Assembly: GCA_937951345.1 (NCBI GenBank)
Contig: CALFCF010000048.1
Coordinates: forward strand, 1 to 64,000
Source of the DNA: an uncultured Granulosicoccaceae bacterium
GTDB taxonomy: Bacteria; Pseudomonadota; Gammaproteobacteria; Granulosicoccales; Granulosicoccaceae
Length of the DNA stretch: 64,000 nt
Direction: 5' to 3'
The notes under the pieces were generated by a model. That model searched no databases and was not told the origin of the DNA. It saw only the letters and a list, made by a program, of their open reading frames with translations. The translations under genes were made by a program, and so were the position numbers. This document shows positions 1 to 9,677 of this stretch, in pieces (position 1 is the stretch's first letter; every line of letters begins with the position of its first letter).

Positions 1-240
1 CGATGCGTTCCTGCTCGATGCGTTCCTGCTCGATGCGTTCCTGCTCGATGCGTTCCTGCTCGATGCGTTCCTGCTCGATGCGTTCCTGCTCGATGCGTTC
101 CTGCTCGATGCGTTCCTGCTCAATGCGTTCCTGCTCAATGCGTTCCTGCTCGATGCGCTCCTGCTCAATGCGTTCCTGCTCGATGCGTTCCTGCTCGATG
201 CGCTCCTGCTCAATGCGTTCCTGCTCGATGCGCTCCTGCT
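1..240 (-). repeat. Tandem 15-bp repeat inside tolA (16 copies, continues past edge)
   Basis: Sixteen consecutive copies of the 15-mer CGATGCGTTCCTGCT (plus strand) fill 1-240. The eight copies at 1-120 are identical; the other eight differ only by G/A at base 2 or T/C at base 8. On the coding (minus) strand both variable bases are third positions (Ile ATC/ATT, Glu GAA/GAG), so every copy encodes the same pentapeptide. The pattern suggests recent copy-number expansion at the left side with older copies at the right. Confidence 0.97.
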
Positions 241-1087
241 CCTCTTTCTGGCGGGCCAGTTCTGCAGCGGTTCGTTGCTGCTCTGCCTCAAGTTCTGCCA
301 ACCGTTGTTGCTCAGCAAGTAAGCGTTCGGCTTCCTGTGCTTTTCGTTGTTCGATTTCCGCCTGCAAGCGCTCGGCTTCCTCGCGCAAACGTTCTGCTTC
401 CTGCAGTCTATTCTGCTCCTCCAATCTGGCTTTTTCCTCCGCCTGCTGAATCAGCAGTTGCTCCTCAGTAAGCTGTTCGCGCTCACGTTGAATATTGAGT
501 CGCTCGAGCTCGAGTTGTTGTTGCGCCAACGACAACTGCTCTTCGACACTCAGACGTTGCAGGCGCAACCTCTCCAGTTCAGCCTGGCGATCTTCCAGTT
601 GCTGCTGAGTCAGGAAACTTTCCTGCTCGGCCAGCGCAGCACGTTTCGCCGCTTCTGCCTCTGCGCGCATTGCCTGCAATTCACGCTCACGTTCCAATTC
701 CAGTGCCTGCTGGCGCAACGCTTCCAATCGCGCCCGTTCTTGTTCTGCCTGAGAACGCTGCTCTACCGTCAGCCGTTCCGTCTCTAAAAGTTTGTTTTCA
801 GCCTCTGCATAGGATTCCTCTATCTTGCGCAAGGTAGCCTCGTGTTCTTCACGCTCGCGTTCGCGTTCGGCCAGACGCTCGTCTTCCTGGCGCTGCAAGC
901 GATCAATCTCTGCCTGAATATCCTGCTCGCTGACAATGACACCTTTAACAGTGACCGCATCAGGTTCGGATTGACCGATGGTCGTCTGATCCTGAGACTG
1001 ACTGAAAGCCAGCCAGGCAAACAGCACCACGTGCAGCAGACCTGAAACGGCCGCAGCAATCGGATACTTTTTGATCAGATCAAACAT
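1..1087 (-). CDS. tolA: TolA, inner-membrane/periplasmic spanning protein (partial, 3' end outside window)
   Basis: TolA links the TolQR motor in the inner membrane to TolB/Pal at the outer membrane and serves envelope constriction during division. The frame starts at the ATG read leftward from 1087, only 3 bases after the tolR stop, and stays open to the window edge (362 codons seen). Residues about 9-29 form one membrane segment after a short KK-containing cytoplasmic end. From about residue 55 the protein is a continuous Glu/Gln/Arg/Ala/Leu-rich helix typical of TolA domain II. From residue 283 it becomes a regular Glu-Gln-Glu-Arg-Ile pentapeptide repeat that is still running at the edge. 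The C-terminal TolB-binding domain III is not in the window. Position after tolQ-tolR and the N-terminal anchor make the identity firm despite low complexity. Confidence 0.93.
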   Translation of the reverse strand, partial: MFDLIKKYPIAAAVSGLLHVVLFAWLAFSQSQDQTTIGQSEPDAVTVKGVIVSEQDIQAEIDRLQRQEDERLAEREREREEHEATLRKIEESYAEAENKLLETERLTVEQRSQAEQERARLEALRQQALELERERELQAMRAEAEAAKRAALAEQESFLTQQQLEDRQAELERLRLQRLSVEEQLSLAQQQLELERLNIQREREQLTEEQLLIQQAEEKARLEEQNRLQEAERLREEAERLQAEIEQRKAQEAERLLAEQQRLAELEAEQQRTAAELARQKEEQERIEQERIEQERIEQERIEQERIEQERIEQERIEQERIEQERIEQERIEQERIEQERIEQERIEQERIEQERIEQERI

Positions 1088-1090
1088 CTG

Positions 1091-1561
1091 TCAGGGTTGA
1101 TCGAGAGAAGGTTCAGTTATCAGATCGATGGCTGAAGCGCCTGCTTGTTTCAGCATGACCATGCCTTCCATGATCTGGCCATAATCCGCATTCGTGTCGC
1201 CGGCAACAACCACGCGCCTGTCGGGGTTAATTCGTACAATGGCGCTGACAGTACTCTGTGCTTCGTCGCGTCCGATAGGACTATCAGGATCTTCCGCCAG
1301 ATTCAGATACCAAAGTCCGTCCCGGTTCACTGTCAAAACCACCGGCTCTTCACTCGACTGACTGGTACTGGACGAAGTTGCCTCAATATCAGCATCTGGC
1401 AGATCAATCTCTATCGCTGTGCGCAGTAACGGTGCAGTGATCATGAAAATCACCAGCAATACGAGCATCACGTCGATGTAGGGTACGACATTGATTTCAG
1501 CAACCTGGCGGCGAGAGCGGCGGGCAGCCCCACGACGCCTGCTTATATCGGTTGCAGCCAT
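1091..1561 (-). CDS. tolR: TolR, proton-channel subunit of the Tol-Pal motor
   Basis: This 156-residue ExbD/TolR-family protein forms the proton-conducting channel with TolQ. An Arg-rich cytoplasmic stretch (residues 8-18) is followed by a single membrane helix from about residue 25 to 46, which carries the essential membrane aspartate at residue 30 in the motif NVVPYIDVMLVLL. The remaining ~110 residues are the periplasmic domain. It sits 37 bases after tolQ and 3 bases before tolA on the same strand, so the three are almost certainly one transcript. Length is close to the usual 140-150 residues. Confidence 0.95.
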   Translation of the reverse strand: MAATDISRRRGAARRSRRQVAEINVVPYIDVMLVLLVIFMITAPLLRTAIEIDLPDADIEATSSSTSQSSEEPVVLTVNRDGLWYLNLAEDPDSPIGRDEAQSTVSAIVRINPDRRVVVAGDTNADYGQIMEGMVMLKQAGASAIDLITEPSLDQP

Positions 1562-1598
1562 ACTCAGTACTCCACCGTTCTTTCGGTTTGATAGCTAC

Positions 1599-2303
1599 TC
1601 AAACTGCACCACCCTGCACTTGCTGTCCTCCGTGCCTTATCGCCTGACGCTGCAATACCGTAGCAAACTCATCAGAGAAGTTGTCATATCGATTCAGCAA
1701 TCTGTCAATTTCTGTTGCGAAACGGTTATAAAAAATCACCGCAGGAATTGCTGCGAACAATCCTATAGCAGTTGCAATCAATGCTTCTGCGATACCCGGC
1801 GCCACCATTGCAAGCGTTGCCTGCTGCACGTTTCCTAGAGCAGTAAAAGAATTCATGATGCCCCAGACCGTGCCAAACAAACCGATGTAAGGACTGATCG
1901 ACCCGACGGTTGCCAGGAATGGAAGGTGTTGCTCCACCACATCGGTTTCGCGCGAAACAGCTATACGCATCGCGCGTGACGATCCATCCATAATCACTTC
2001 ATCGTTAGCTGTCTTACGCCGCAATCGTCCAAATTCGGAAAAACCAGCTTCAAACACACGCTCCATACCTGACAGTGAACCACGACGGTCAGCCAAGCGC
2101 GTGTAAGTGCCGGAAATATCAGCCGAACCCCAGAACTCTTCTTCAAATTCGTCTGCCAGACGACGGGCCTTTCTAAGCTGTTTGCCTTTACCGAAAATGA
2201 TGGCCCATGACAAAACAGACGCAACAACGAGGATAATCATGACGAGCTGAACAACCGGACTGGCTGCAAGAACCAGATGGGCGAGTGACATTTCGTTGTT
2301 CAC
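1599..2303 (-). CDS. tolQ: TolQ, MotA/ExbB-family motor subunit
   Basis: TolQ surrounds TolR and converts proton flow into movement of TolA. The 234-residue sequence has the family layout: a first membrane helix at about residues 15-37, a cytoplasmic loop of roughly 100 residues, then two helices covering the conserved segment ISPYIGLFGTVWGIMNSF and the region AEALIATAIGLFAAIPAV. It is the first gene of tolQRA here, 95 bases downstream of ybgC on the same strand, the order found in most gammaproteobacteria. Confidence 0.95.
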   Translation of the reverse strand: MNNEMSLAHLVLAASPVVQLVMIILVVASVLSWAIIFGKGKQLRKARRLADEFEEEFWGSADISGTYTRLADRRGSLSGMERVFEAGFSEFGRLRRKTANDEVIMDGSSRAMRIAVSRETDVVEQHLPFLATVGSISPYIGLFGTVWGIMNSFTALGNVQQATLAMVAPGIAEALIATAIGLFAAIPAVIFYNRFATEIDRLLNRYDNFSDEFATVLQRQAIRHGGQQVQGGAV

Positions 2304-2398
2304 GTTAATTGCTCTCCGCGATGTACTTGTTTTTCATCATTCGAGTTACAGGCGATCAAATCGTTGTGTGGCCCATGCAATCAAGCCGGCACCAGACG

Positions 2399-2881
2399 TC
2401 AATCCGGAGACCGTATGACATTCAGCAACGGCTGCGGTATTCGGCTAGCTGCCATCGTATCGGCAGCCAGTGTTGCCAGCCTGACATGTCCTTCGACCAG
2501 TAATACATCAGGGAGACAGCTACCGGATTCTTCATTGTTATGCTGCTCAGGCGGCTTATCGACTCGAATCACTTGTTGTCGGACGCAAAAGCTGGCCCGT
2601 TGGACTGACGTCAGCTCGCAAGTTACTAGCAACTGATCGTTAAATACTGCTGGCCGAATGTAGTCGACCTCCACATGTTTGACGACAATCAAACAGCGGT
2701 GTTGCTCAAGCAAGTCGGTTTGCTCGAAACCCAGTTCGCGCAGATACTCGGTTCTCGCGCGTTCCATGAATTTTAAATAGTTGGCGTAATACACGATGCC
2801 ACCACCGTCGGTGTCTTCGTGATACACACGCACCGTCCACTTGAACTCGTGCAAATCAGCAAGCCTGCGCTGTTTTAACAA
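2399..2881 (-). CDS. ybgC: YbgC-type acyl-CoA thioesterase (hotdog fold)
   Basis: This hotdog-fold thioesterase of the 4HBT family precedes tolQ in most proteobacteria and hydrolyses acyl-CoA or acyl-ACP, probably for phospholipid metabolism. The family signature HEDTDGGGIVYYANYLKF at about residues 21-38 includes the catalytic aspartate. At 160 residues it is some 25 longer than E. coli YbgC. The difference is a slightly longer N-terminus and a polar insert around residues 116-130 (PPEQHNNEESGSC). The start is the farthest upstream ATG and could be a few codons later. Confidence 0.92.
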   Translation of the reverse strand: MLKQRRLADLHEFKWTVRVYHEDTDGGGIVYYANYLKFMERARTEYLRELGFEQTDLLEQHRCLIVVKHVEVDYIRPAVFNDQLLVTCELTSVQRASFCVRQQVIRVDKPPEQHNNEESGSCLPDVLLVEGHVRLATLAADTMAASRIPQPLLNVIRSPD

Positions 2882-2975
2882 GCTTGCAGTATCTCAAAGA
2901 ATGCCGGGCAAGGCGAACAGAACAGCAACACGGTGTCAGTCAAATAGCCGGCAACCCGTGATACTTTGGGAAAAG

Positions 2976-4070
2976 CTAGTCTATTGACAACTCCGATTGT
3001 CGCGGAGCCGATGACGAGTTATCCACGTTGTCATCTGGAGGATTGTTGTCTGAATATTTATTCAAGGTATCCGGCTGTTTCATGCCAAGGTGACGGTAAG
3101 CTGCAGCTGTCGCAGCACGTCCGCGGGGAGTGCGCATCAATAAGCCTTGCTGTATCAGGTAGGGTTCGATCACTTCCTCAATGGTCCCGCTTTCTTCGCC
3201 AATGGCAGCAGCAACATTGTCCAACCCGACCGGGCCACCATCAAATTTTTCGATGATACTGCCAAGAAGACGACGATCCTGGGCATCCAGACCAAAGCGG
3301 TCTACATGCAGCAGATTAAGAGCAGCATCGGCGACTTTCACATCTATGGCGCCACCGGCTTTTACTTCCGCATAATCACGCACTCGCCTTAGCAGACGGT
3401 TTGCAATGCGCGGCGTACCACGGGCGCGGCGGGCGATTTCAGTTGCACCATCCGGTGTGATATCGGCATTCATTAAACGCGCTGAACGCTCCACAATCGC
3501 AGCAAGATCTGCCGTAGCGTAAAATTCAAGCCGTTGTACTATGCCAAAACGGTCCCGCAACGGCGACGTCAGTAAACCAGCACGTGTAGTAGCACCAACC
3601 AGTGTAAACGGTGGCAGATCCAGCTTGATCGAGCGCGCAGCCGGTCCCTCTCCAATCATGATATCGAGTTGAAAATCCTCCATAGCCGGATAAAGCGTTT
3701 CCTCGACGATGGCGCCGAGGCGATGAATCTCATCTATGAACAGCACATCATTCGGTTCGAGGTTTGTCAGCATGGCGGCAAGATCACCCGGTCGCTCCAA
3801 CACCGGGCCGGACGTGTGGCGAATGGCCACACCCAATTCGTTGGCAATAATGTTCGCCAGTGTGGTCTTACCCAGACCAGGAGGACCGAACACCAGGCAG
3901 TGATCCAGCGCTTCACCCCGCTGGCGGGCGGCAGCAATAAAAATTTCCATCTGCTCGGCAACTGCCGGCTGGCCACGATAATCATCCAGGTGCTTCGGAC
4001 GCATAGCGCGTTCCTGCGGATCATCATCGAGTGCAGTCGGCGTTATCAGGCGGTCGTTTGGATCAGTCAC
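2976..4070 (-). CDS. ruvB: RuvB, Holliday junction branch-migration ATPase
   Basis: RuvB is the hexameric AAA+ motor that drives branch migration with RuvA. Visible motifs are Walker [10 protein letters not shown] (residues about 62-70), Walker [10 protein letters not shown] (about 110-118), sensor 1 GATTRAG, the arginine-finger region PLRDRFGI, and the C-terminal winged-helix element [10 protein letters not shown]. After that core comes a polar tail of about 40 residues rich in Asp, Asn and Ser, making 364 residues versus about 336 in E. coli. The gene starts 35 bases after ruvA. Confidence 0.97.
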   Translation of the reverse strand: MTDPNDRLITPTALDDDPQERAMRPKHLDDYRGQPAVAEQMEIFIAAARQRGEALDHCLVFGPPGLGKTTLANIIANELGVAIRHTSGPVLERPGDLAAMLTNLEPNDVLFIDEIHRLGAIVEETLYPAMEDFQLDIMIGEGPAARSIKLDLPPFTLVGATTRAGLLTSPLRDRFGIVQRLEFYATADLAAIVERSARLMNADITPDGATEIARRARGTPRIANRLLRRVRDYAEVKAGGAIDVKVADAALNLLHVDRFGLDAQDRRLLGSIIEKFDGGPVGLDNVAAAIGEESGTIEEVIEPYLIQQGLLMRTPRGRAATAAAYRHLGMKQPDTLNKYSDNNPPDDNVDNSSSAPRQSELSID

Positions 4071-4105
4071 CGGAAAAGTCCTTAATGGCTAACGAATAAC
4101 ACAGG

Positions 4106-4765
4106 CTAAGCACCTGCCTTCGTGGTTACGGAGACGGTACTTCTAAGTGCTGCTTTGATGATTGTCTCGACAACGGCTTGTGATGTTACCTGTTTAACCG
4201 CAGCGTCGACCAGACGTGTTGACTCCGCCGGCTTGTAGCCCAGTGCAACCAGCGCGTCGATTGCCTGAGATCGATTGTCCTGCAGTCGGGCACCAGAACC
4301 ACCACCCGTCTCTTCGTCTGTTGCACCTTGAGTGTCAGATGAGGCAGCCGGGAGTAAGCTGCCAGGCTTAAGTTTATCCTGCAGTTCAACAATTAAGCGT
4401 TCAGCAGTTTTTTTACCGACACCCGGTATGCGTATCAGCGACGCTACATCCTTTCGCTCCATTGTCAGCATAAACTCCTGACTACTCATGCTTGAAAGTA
4501 TGGCCAGCGCGACTTTCGCACCAACACCATTAACTTTGAGCAACTGGCGGAACAACTGCCGCTCGATTTCGCTGGAAAATCCGTATAAAAGTTGTGCATC
4601 CTCACGCACAACCATGTGCACCAAAAGAACTGTTTTCTCACCCACCGCCGGCAATTCGTAAAACGTCGACATGGGTACTTCGAGCTCATAACCGACACCG
4701 GCTACATCAACCAGAATCTCGGGTGGTACTTTACTTAATACTGCACCAGCAATTCGTCCGATCAA
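4106..4765 (-). CDS. ruvA: RuvA, Holliday junction-binding subunit (TTG start)
   Basis: RuvA tetramers bind the four-way junction and load RuvB. The start is placed at the TTG at 4765, giving IGRIAGAVL right after the initiator, which matches the universal RuvA N-terminus (MIGRLRG in E. coli). An AGGAG lies 7 bases upstream of it. The alternative ATG at 4789 would add eight unrelated residues and has no such site. Domain I is the OB fold with VAGVGYELEVPMSTFYELP; domain II carries helix-hairpin-helix motifs (VNGVGAKVALAIL and IPGVGKKTAERLI). An acidic/polar linker precedes the C-terminal RuvB-binding domain. It is 219 residues long. Confidence 0.95.
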   Translation of the reverse strand: MIGRIAGAVLSKVPPEILVDVAGVGYELEVPMSTFYELPAVGEKTVLLVHMVVREDAQLLYGFSSEIERQLFRQLLKVNGVGAKVALAILSSMSSQEFMLTMERKDVASLIRIPGVGKKTAERLIVELQDKLKPGSLLPAASSDTQGATDEETGGGSGARLQDNRSQAIDALVALGYKPAESTRLVDAAVKQVTSQAVVETIIKAALRSTVSVTTKAGA

Positions 4766-4772
4766 CAGTGTG

Positions 4773-4777
4773 CTCCT
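4773..4777 (-). promoter_or_regulatory. Ribosome binding site fixing the ruvA TTG start
   Basis: AGGAG on the minus strand, 7 bases before the TTG at 4765. It lies within the eight codons that an ATG start at 4789 would translate, which argues that the ATG is not used. Confidence 0.75.
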
Positions 4778-4821
4778 GTTTGAATGCAATCCGTGGCGAT
4801 TGGATTTTGAGTCATGTTTGT

Positions 4822-5373
4822 CTACCTTACAGGGACACTACGCCAACGGCGTGATCTGCGTTTGCGCCCTGACATCGAATTCGAACCGCTCGAGCGACAC
4901 CTGGCATGGGCATGACACAAAGCAATCGCTAACGCGTCTGCCGCATCACTCTGGGGCGGCTCCTCCAGGTTAAGTAAGCGAACAACCATACCGCCTACCT
5001 GCTGTTTATCTGCATTACCACTACCGGTTACCGCCTGTTTGACCAATCGGGGAGAATATTCGTGCACCGGTAGTTGGCGATTAACCAATGCCGCCACCGC
5101 AGCACCACGCGCATGCCCAAGTTTCAGTGCGGACTGCGCATTGTGGCTGACAAAGACCTGTTCGATAGCCACCTCGTCGGGTAAGTACTGCGCAACAAGC
5201 TCGTCTAACAGTGTATACAGGTTGCCCATACGGCTATTGAAGTCTGAAGAATCACTTGCTTTCGCCAATGCCCAGTGACCGTGAGCGACATGGAAATCAC
5301 GTATACCATCGGTTTTTATTAAACCGTATCCGGTAGACACGGAACCCGGATCAATTCCAAGCACTGTCAGCAC
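4822..5373 (-). CDS. ruvC: RuvC, Holliday junction resolvase
   Basis: RuvC is the dimeric Mg-dependent endonuclease that cuts Holliday junctions. The acidic catalytic residues are visible: Asp8 in LGIDPGSVSTGYGLI, Glu in VAIEQVFVSHNAQSALKLG near residue 70, and the paired aspartates of SDAADALAIALCHAH near residue 140. The protein is 183 residues, about ten longer than E. coli RuvC, with a basic C-terminal tail (GRKRRSRRWR). It lies 56 bases upstream of the ruvA TTG in a ruvC-ruvA-ruvB block. Confidence 0.96.
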   Translation of the reverse strand: MLTVLGIDPGSVSTGYGLIKTDGIRDFHVAHGHWALAKASDSSDFNSRMGNLYTLLDELVAQYLPDEVAIEQVFVSHNAQSALKLGHARGAAVAALVNRQLPVHEYSPRLVKQAVTGSGNADKQQVGGMVVRLLNLEEPPQSDAADALAIALCHAHARCRSSGSNSMSGRKRRSRRWRSVPVR

Positions 5374-5448
5374 AGAAAATACCCGGTTATCCTCATAGGG
5401 TTAGCCGATGACCTTAATGGTCGTCGCCAAAGTGCACCGCACAGGTTG

Positions 5449-6186
5449 CTATACAAACGCTTCAGCCGGTATATCTGCGTTGGTGTAGACGTTCTGAACA
5501 TCATCAAGATCCTCCAGAGCATCGGTGAGTTTCATCAGTTTCTGTGACTGCTCAACATCAAGTGCCACTTCTGTTGAAGCTTGCATTGTCACTTCAGCAT
5601 GAACCGGTTCCAGGCCGGCATCTATCAAAGCGGTTTTCAGATCAATAAAATTCTCTTCCGATGTTGAAACTTCGATAGATCCGTCTTCCCCTGTGATCAC
5701 ATCATCTGCACCCGCTTCCAATGCAGCCTCCATGATTGAATCCTCATCTGCACCGGACGGGTAGTTGATCAATCCAACCTTTTCAAACAGGTAAGCAACC
5801 GAACCTACAGCACCGAGATTGCCACCGTGTTTGCTGAAAGCATGTTTGATTTCAGATACCGTTCGATTTTTGTTGTCGGTCATAGTGTCTACCATAATGG
5901 CTACACCATTGACGCCGTACCCCTCGTAGCGGTTTTCCTCATACTGAACATTTTCGAGCTCACCCGCACCTTTTTTGATGGCACGCTCTATCGTGTCCTT
6001 GGCCATATTTGCACCCAGTGCCTTATCGACAGCAAGGCGCAAGCGCGGATTAGATACGGGATCCGAACCGCCCATCTTCGCAGCTACGTTAATTTCACGT
6101 ATCAGCTTGGTAAAAAGTTTGCCACGTTTGGCATCCTGTGCACCTTTTCGGTGTTGTATGTTGGCCCACTTACTATGACCTGCCAT
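5449..6186 (-). CDS. yebC: YebC/PmpR-family translation or transcription factor
   Basis: The N-terminus [21 protein letters not shown] is the family signature. Family members are 240-250 residues and this one is 245. YebC proteins were long called transcriptional regulators; members are also reported to relieve ribosome stalling at proline stretches. The acidic pattern in the second half ([18 protein letters not shown]) is usual. It is the gene before ruvC, as in most gammaproteobacteria, with 75 bases between them. Confidence 0.95.
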   Translation of the reverse strand: MAGHSKWANIQHRKGAQDAKRGKLFTKLIREINVAAKMGGSDPVSNPRLRLAVDKALGANMAKDTIERAIKKGAGELENVQYEENRYEGYGVNGVAIMVDTMTDNKNRTVSEIKHAFSKHGGNLGAVGSVAYLFEKVGLINYPSGADEDSIMEAALEAGADDVITGEDGSIEVSTSEENFIDLKTALIDAGLEPVHAEVTMQASTEVALDVEQSQKLMKLTDALEDLDDVQNVYTNADIPAEAFV

Positions 6187-6295
6187 GCGGTTTTCTACCT
6201 GTATTTAATCTGCCTTTGAATATAGCCGACATGATACCACCGGATAGCACCGGGCTTTTAAACCGGGTTACCGGCTGACGATCGGTTTCGGATAA

Positions 6296-6961
6296 TTAAT
6301 CACGGGTTGCTGCCAGAAACCGGGATACCCAATCGATGCAGTCTGAGTCATAGAGGAGTGCTGCATGGGTAACAGCAATCCGGTGGATTTCGCTTTCGAT
6401 ACCGCCACTATTAGGGGGTAGTGCCTCCTGCAACGTCACCAGACCGTCTCCAGCCGGCAAATTGCGGTTCAGCATAAGTGACAGAATGGATTTGCGGGTC
6501 CCGGCAACCAGTGCATGCGGCAAATCAATATGAAAAGACGGCTGGTCCCCGGTTAGGCCACGACGCAGAGATGCCCCCAGCAAGAAACGCCAGAAAGAAC
6601 CCAGTCGTGTCGACAACAGATGGTCGGCCATTACCGAGCCTGTTAACGGGCAACCGAGAAAAACCAGGGACACGAAGCGTATCCGGCGCGATGCAGCCGA
6701 CTGCTCAAGCAGATGCAACAGCACCACTCCACCAAAACTATGAGCAATCAGCTGCACTTGAGGGGCATCCAATGTGTCAATGTAGTCACCCAGATCGCGA
6801 GCTGAATGCTCAGCCGTTTGTCTGAGGTGCCCGTAGGACTTTATTGATACTTGAAAACCCTGTTTTTTAAAATGGCGTTGAAAACGCCAGAATGTCCAAG
6901 CGGGTGATAACAGGCCTGTGACCAGGATCAGGTGCGGCCGATTGGGGTGGTTTGCATCCAT
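6296..6961 (-). CDS. Alpha/beta hydrolase, lipase-like
   Basis: A 221-residue alpha/beta hydrolase. The oxyanion-loop region appears as LILVTGLLSPAWTFWRFQRHF near the N-terminus, and the nucleophile elbow as AHSFGG (nucleophile Ser) at about residues 90-95. A late GDGLVTLQEALPP segment provides a likely acid residue, and the VTHAALL histidine near residue 195 fits the catalytic triad. Conserved lipase/PGAP1-like proteins of this size are common in marine gammaproteobacteria. No signal peptide is seen, so it is probably cytoplasmic. Substrate unknown. Confidence 0.8.
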   Translation of the reverse strand: MDANHPNRPHLILVTGLLSPAWTFWRFQRHFKKQGFQVSIKSYGHLRQTAEHSARDLGDYIDTLDAPQVQLIAHSFGGVVLLHLLEQSAASRRIRFVSLVFLGCPLTGSVMADHLLSTRLGSFWRFLLGASLRRGLTGDQPSFHIDLPHALVAGTRKSILSLMLNRNLPAGDGLVTLQEALPPNSGGIESEIHRIAVTHAALLYDSDCIDWVSRFLAATRD

Positions 6962-7041
6962 CGGTGTTCCGGCTTTGCAAAATTTATGTAGCGATATCCT
7001 TCCCGTACAGGCAACAGGATTTCATCGATCAACGGCTTTGC

Positions 7042-7536
7042 CTAACTTTCAGACCGGGCAGAAGGAGCAAAACGGGGAGCAACAAAACGCTCTATCGCCT
7101 GTCGGTTGGTTGCAGACCAACACCTATCAATTGCCTCGTTCAGTGTTAACCATCGACTGTCCAGGTGCTCAGCATTGTTCAGAACGATGGTTTGACAGGT
7201 CGCAAGTCGGGCAAGAAACACATGCTCCTTGTTGCGCGTCGTACCCGGTGGATAGCGGTAACGCCACTGCTCACGAATAATGAAACTGTCACTAAACTGA
7301 CAATCGATCAGATCGATGCCCGGCTCACCGACGTCAATACCGGTCTCTTCAAACAGCTCACGGGCAGCCGTGTCTGCAGGCTCCTCCCCGGGATCTAGAC
7401 TGCCGGTAACAGACTGCCAAAAATCAGGATCGTCAGCTCGTTGCAAAACCAACACCCGCCCTTCAACCGTAAAGATGACAACCAGAACCGATTCCGGTCG
7501 CTTGTAGTGTTGAGCTGGGGTAGTTGAAGGCTCCAC
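7042..7536 (-). CDS. nudB: Dihydroneopterin triphosphate diphosphatase (Nudix)
   Basis: NudB removes pyrophosphate from dihydroneopterin triphosphate in folate synthesis. The Nudix box is complete: GSLDPGEEPADTAARELFEETGI at about residues 45-67 (G-x5-E-x7-REL-x-EE-x-G pattern). The gene sits directly downstream of aspS, 29 bases after it, which is the standard nudB position. The N-terminal YKRPESVLVVIF is also typical for NudB. Length 164 residues versus about 150 in E. coli. Confidence 0.9.
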   Translation of the reverse strand: MEPSTTPAQHYKRPESVLVVIFTVEGRVLVLQRADDPDFWQSVTGSLDPGEEPADTAARELFEETGIDVGEPGIDLIDCQFSDSFIIREQWRYRYPPGTTRNKEHVFLARLATCQTIVLNNAEHLDSRWLTLNEAIDRCWSATNRQAIERFVAPRFAPSARSES

Positions 7537-7565
7537 TGATACCGGTTTACTGCCGCATGTATTCC

Positions 7566-9353
7566 TTAAGCCGGCTCAGTAGATGTTGATGGTTTGCGTT
7601 GTCGCAGAGACAACTCACGCAACTGTTTGTCACCTACCTGTCCCGGCGCACCTGTTAACAGACAGCTGGCCGATTGGGTTTTCGGAAACGCCATAACATC
7701 GCGTATAGAATCTGCGCCACTCATCAACATCACCAGCCGATCAATACCAAATGCAATACCACCGTGTGGAGGTGCGCCGAATTTAAGTGCAGTTAACAGG
7801 AATCCGAATTTCTCATCGGCTTCTTCAGGACCTATACCCAGCACATCGAGCGCAGCCTGCTGCAAGTCACAGTCGTGTATACGAATAGAACCACCGCCAA
7901 GCTCAGTACCGTTCAGTACCATATCGTAGGCGCGTGAAAGACTTGCACCGGGATTGTTACGCAACTCTTCAGGTTCGAGTGTCGACGGTGATGTAAATGG
8001 ATGGTGTATAGCCTGCCAGCGTTTTTCACGCTTGTCATACTCAAACATCGGAAAATCAATAACCCATAGCGGTTGCCATTCATCGCGTATCAAATTCATG
8101 TCCGCTGCAACCGAAAGTCGTAACGCGCCCAGTGCATCATTGACAACATCAGTTGTATCTGCACCAAAAAATATCAAATCACCGGTTTGCGCACCAGTGG
8201 AGGTGAGGATCGTTTCTATAACATCGTCATCAAAAAATTTAATGATGGGCGATTGCAATCCTTCCCGACCCGCAGCTACATCGTTGCACTTGATGTAGGC
8301 CAGCCCCTTAGCGCCATAGCGGGAGACGTAGTCGGTATAGTCATCAATTTCCTTGCGACTTAATCGACTACCACCCGGGACACATAAAGCTGCAACACGT
8401 CCGTCATCACTGTTGGCAGGGCCGGAAAAGACTTTAAAATCAACCGGCTTCATAGCATCTGACAAATCCGTCAGTTCCATGTCGACACGCAAATCCGGTT
8501 TATCAGAGCCGTATCGCGACATGGCTTCTGCGTAAGTCATGCGCGGAAACGGATCGGGCAACTCTACACCGGCTTGCTCACGAAACAGCGAGCGCATCAT
8601 GGATTCAGTCATCTGCATGATGTCTTCTTCCGAGACAAACGCCATTTCAATATCCAGTTGCGAGAATTCAGGCTGCCGGTCTGCCCGAAGATCCTCATCA
8701 CGAAAGCAGCGTGCGATCTGATAGTAACGATCCATGCCGCTCATCATCAGTAGCTGCTTGAACAATTGCGGGGATTGCGGCAAAGCGAAAAAATTACCAC
8801 CGTGGGTTCGGCTCGGCACCAGATAATCACGCGCGCCCTCCGGTGTAGCGCGGGTAAGAATCGGTGTTTCAATATCCAGGAACCCTTCAGCATCAAGAAA
8901 CGAGCGCAATCGACTGATGATGGCAGAGCGCATGCGAATGCGTTTTTGCATTTCATCGCGACGTAAATCGACATATCGATAACGCATGCGATGCTCTTCA
9001 CTGACGTCCGTATCGTCAAGTTGAAACGGTGGTGTTTCAGAGCGGTTCAGAATTTCCAGACCCTGGCCCAGTACTTCGACCTCCCCGGTAGCCATATCCG
9101 GATTGACCGTCCCTTCCGGCCGGTGGCGTACCTTGCCGTTAACCCGCAGCACGAATTCATTGCGTAACTGTTCAGCGAGCGCGAAAATCTCAGCTCGATC
9201 CGGATCAAAAACCACCTGAACCAGCCCGGTGTGATCACGCAAATCAACGAAAATCACGCCGCCATGGTCGCGACGCCTGTGGACCCAGCCACAAAAGGTA
9301 ACCTGCTGATCAAGGTTGTCTGCGGTAACAGAACCGCAGTAATGAGTTCTCAT
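7566..9353 (-). CDS. aspS: Aspartate-tRNA ligase
   Basis: AspRS charges tRNA-Asp. The N-terminal OB-fold anticodon domain (residues 1-110; [20 protein letters not shown]) is followed by the class II catalytic core. Motif 2 is visible in [20 protein letters not shown], and motif 3 in [15 protein letters not shown] near the C-terminus. The GAD insertion domain lies between, as in bacterial enzymes. 595 residues is normal. It heads the minus-strand housekeeping run. Confidence 0.97.
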   Translation of the reverse strand: MRTHYCGSVTADNLDQQVTFCGWVHRRRDHGGVIFVDLRDHTGLVQVVFDPDRAEIFALAEQLRNEFVLRVNGKVRHRPEGTVNPDMATGEVEVLGQGLEILNRSETPPFQLDDTDVSEEHRMRYRYVDLRRDEMQKRIRMRSAIISRLRSFLDAEGFLDIETPILTRATPEGARDYLVPSRTHGGNFFALPQSPQLFKQLLMMSGMDRYYQIARCFRDEDLRADRQPEFSQLDIEMAFVSEEDIMQMTESMMRSLFREQAGVELPDPFPRMTYAEAMSRYGSDKPDLRVDMELTDLSDAMKPVDFKVFSGPANSDDGRVAALCVPGGSRLSRKEIDDYTDYVSRYGAKGLAYIKCNDVAAGREGLQSPIIKFFDDDVIETILTSTGAQTGDLIFFGADTTDVVNDALGALRLSVAADMNLIRDEWQPLWVIDFPMFEYDKREKRWQAIHHPFTSPSTLEPEELRNNPGASLSRAYDMVLNGTELGGGSIRIHDCDLQQAALDVLGIGPEEADEKFGFLLTALKFGAPPHGGIAFGIDRLVMLMSGADSIRDVMAFPKTQSASCLLTGAPGQVGDKQLRELSLRQRKPSTSTEPA

Positions 9354-9677
9354 AGGGAATTCCGGCGTATTATCGTAAGATCGGACAAATTATCAGGACG
9401 GTGCGAAGCGATCAGACCAGGCTACAGCTGGTCTTACGGCAGTGAAAAACAGGGTAATAGCAGGGTAAAAGCATGCCTGCGAGTACGCTTGCCATGAATT
9501 GTGCTACATAAATTCAGCTATCGAACCGGCAACAGTTTGTCAAAGTACCAATTGTAGTGAGTAATCGCCAGCATCACCACAGCAAAACCCCGATAAAGCA
9601 GAGCCACTCTTGCCTGGATTCGGACAGAGTGATTTGCAAAGCCCCGGTAATAACATCAAATAAAATTTAAATTCAGC
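9354..9677. other. Intergenic: divergent promoters of aspS and the PfkB kinase
   Basis: 324 bases between divergent genes. I see no coding frame, no strong hairpin and no RNA gene. The last 20 bases before the kinase ATG are very A/T-rich with no clear Shine-Dalgarno site. Confidence 0.5.

Noticed and set aside
1-240. CRISPR array
   Set aside because: The units are directly adjacent 15-mers without spacers and lie in a coding frame.
3-449. Plus-strand open frame of repeated Met-Arg-Ser-Cys-Ser
   Set aside because: It is the reverse strand of the tolA pentapeptide repeat. tolA is fixed by its operon position and membrane anchor.
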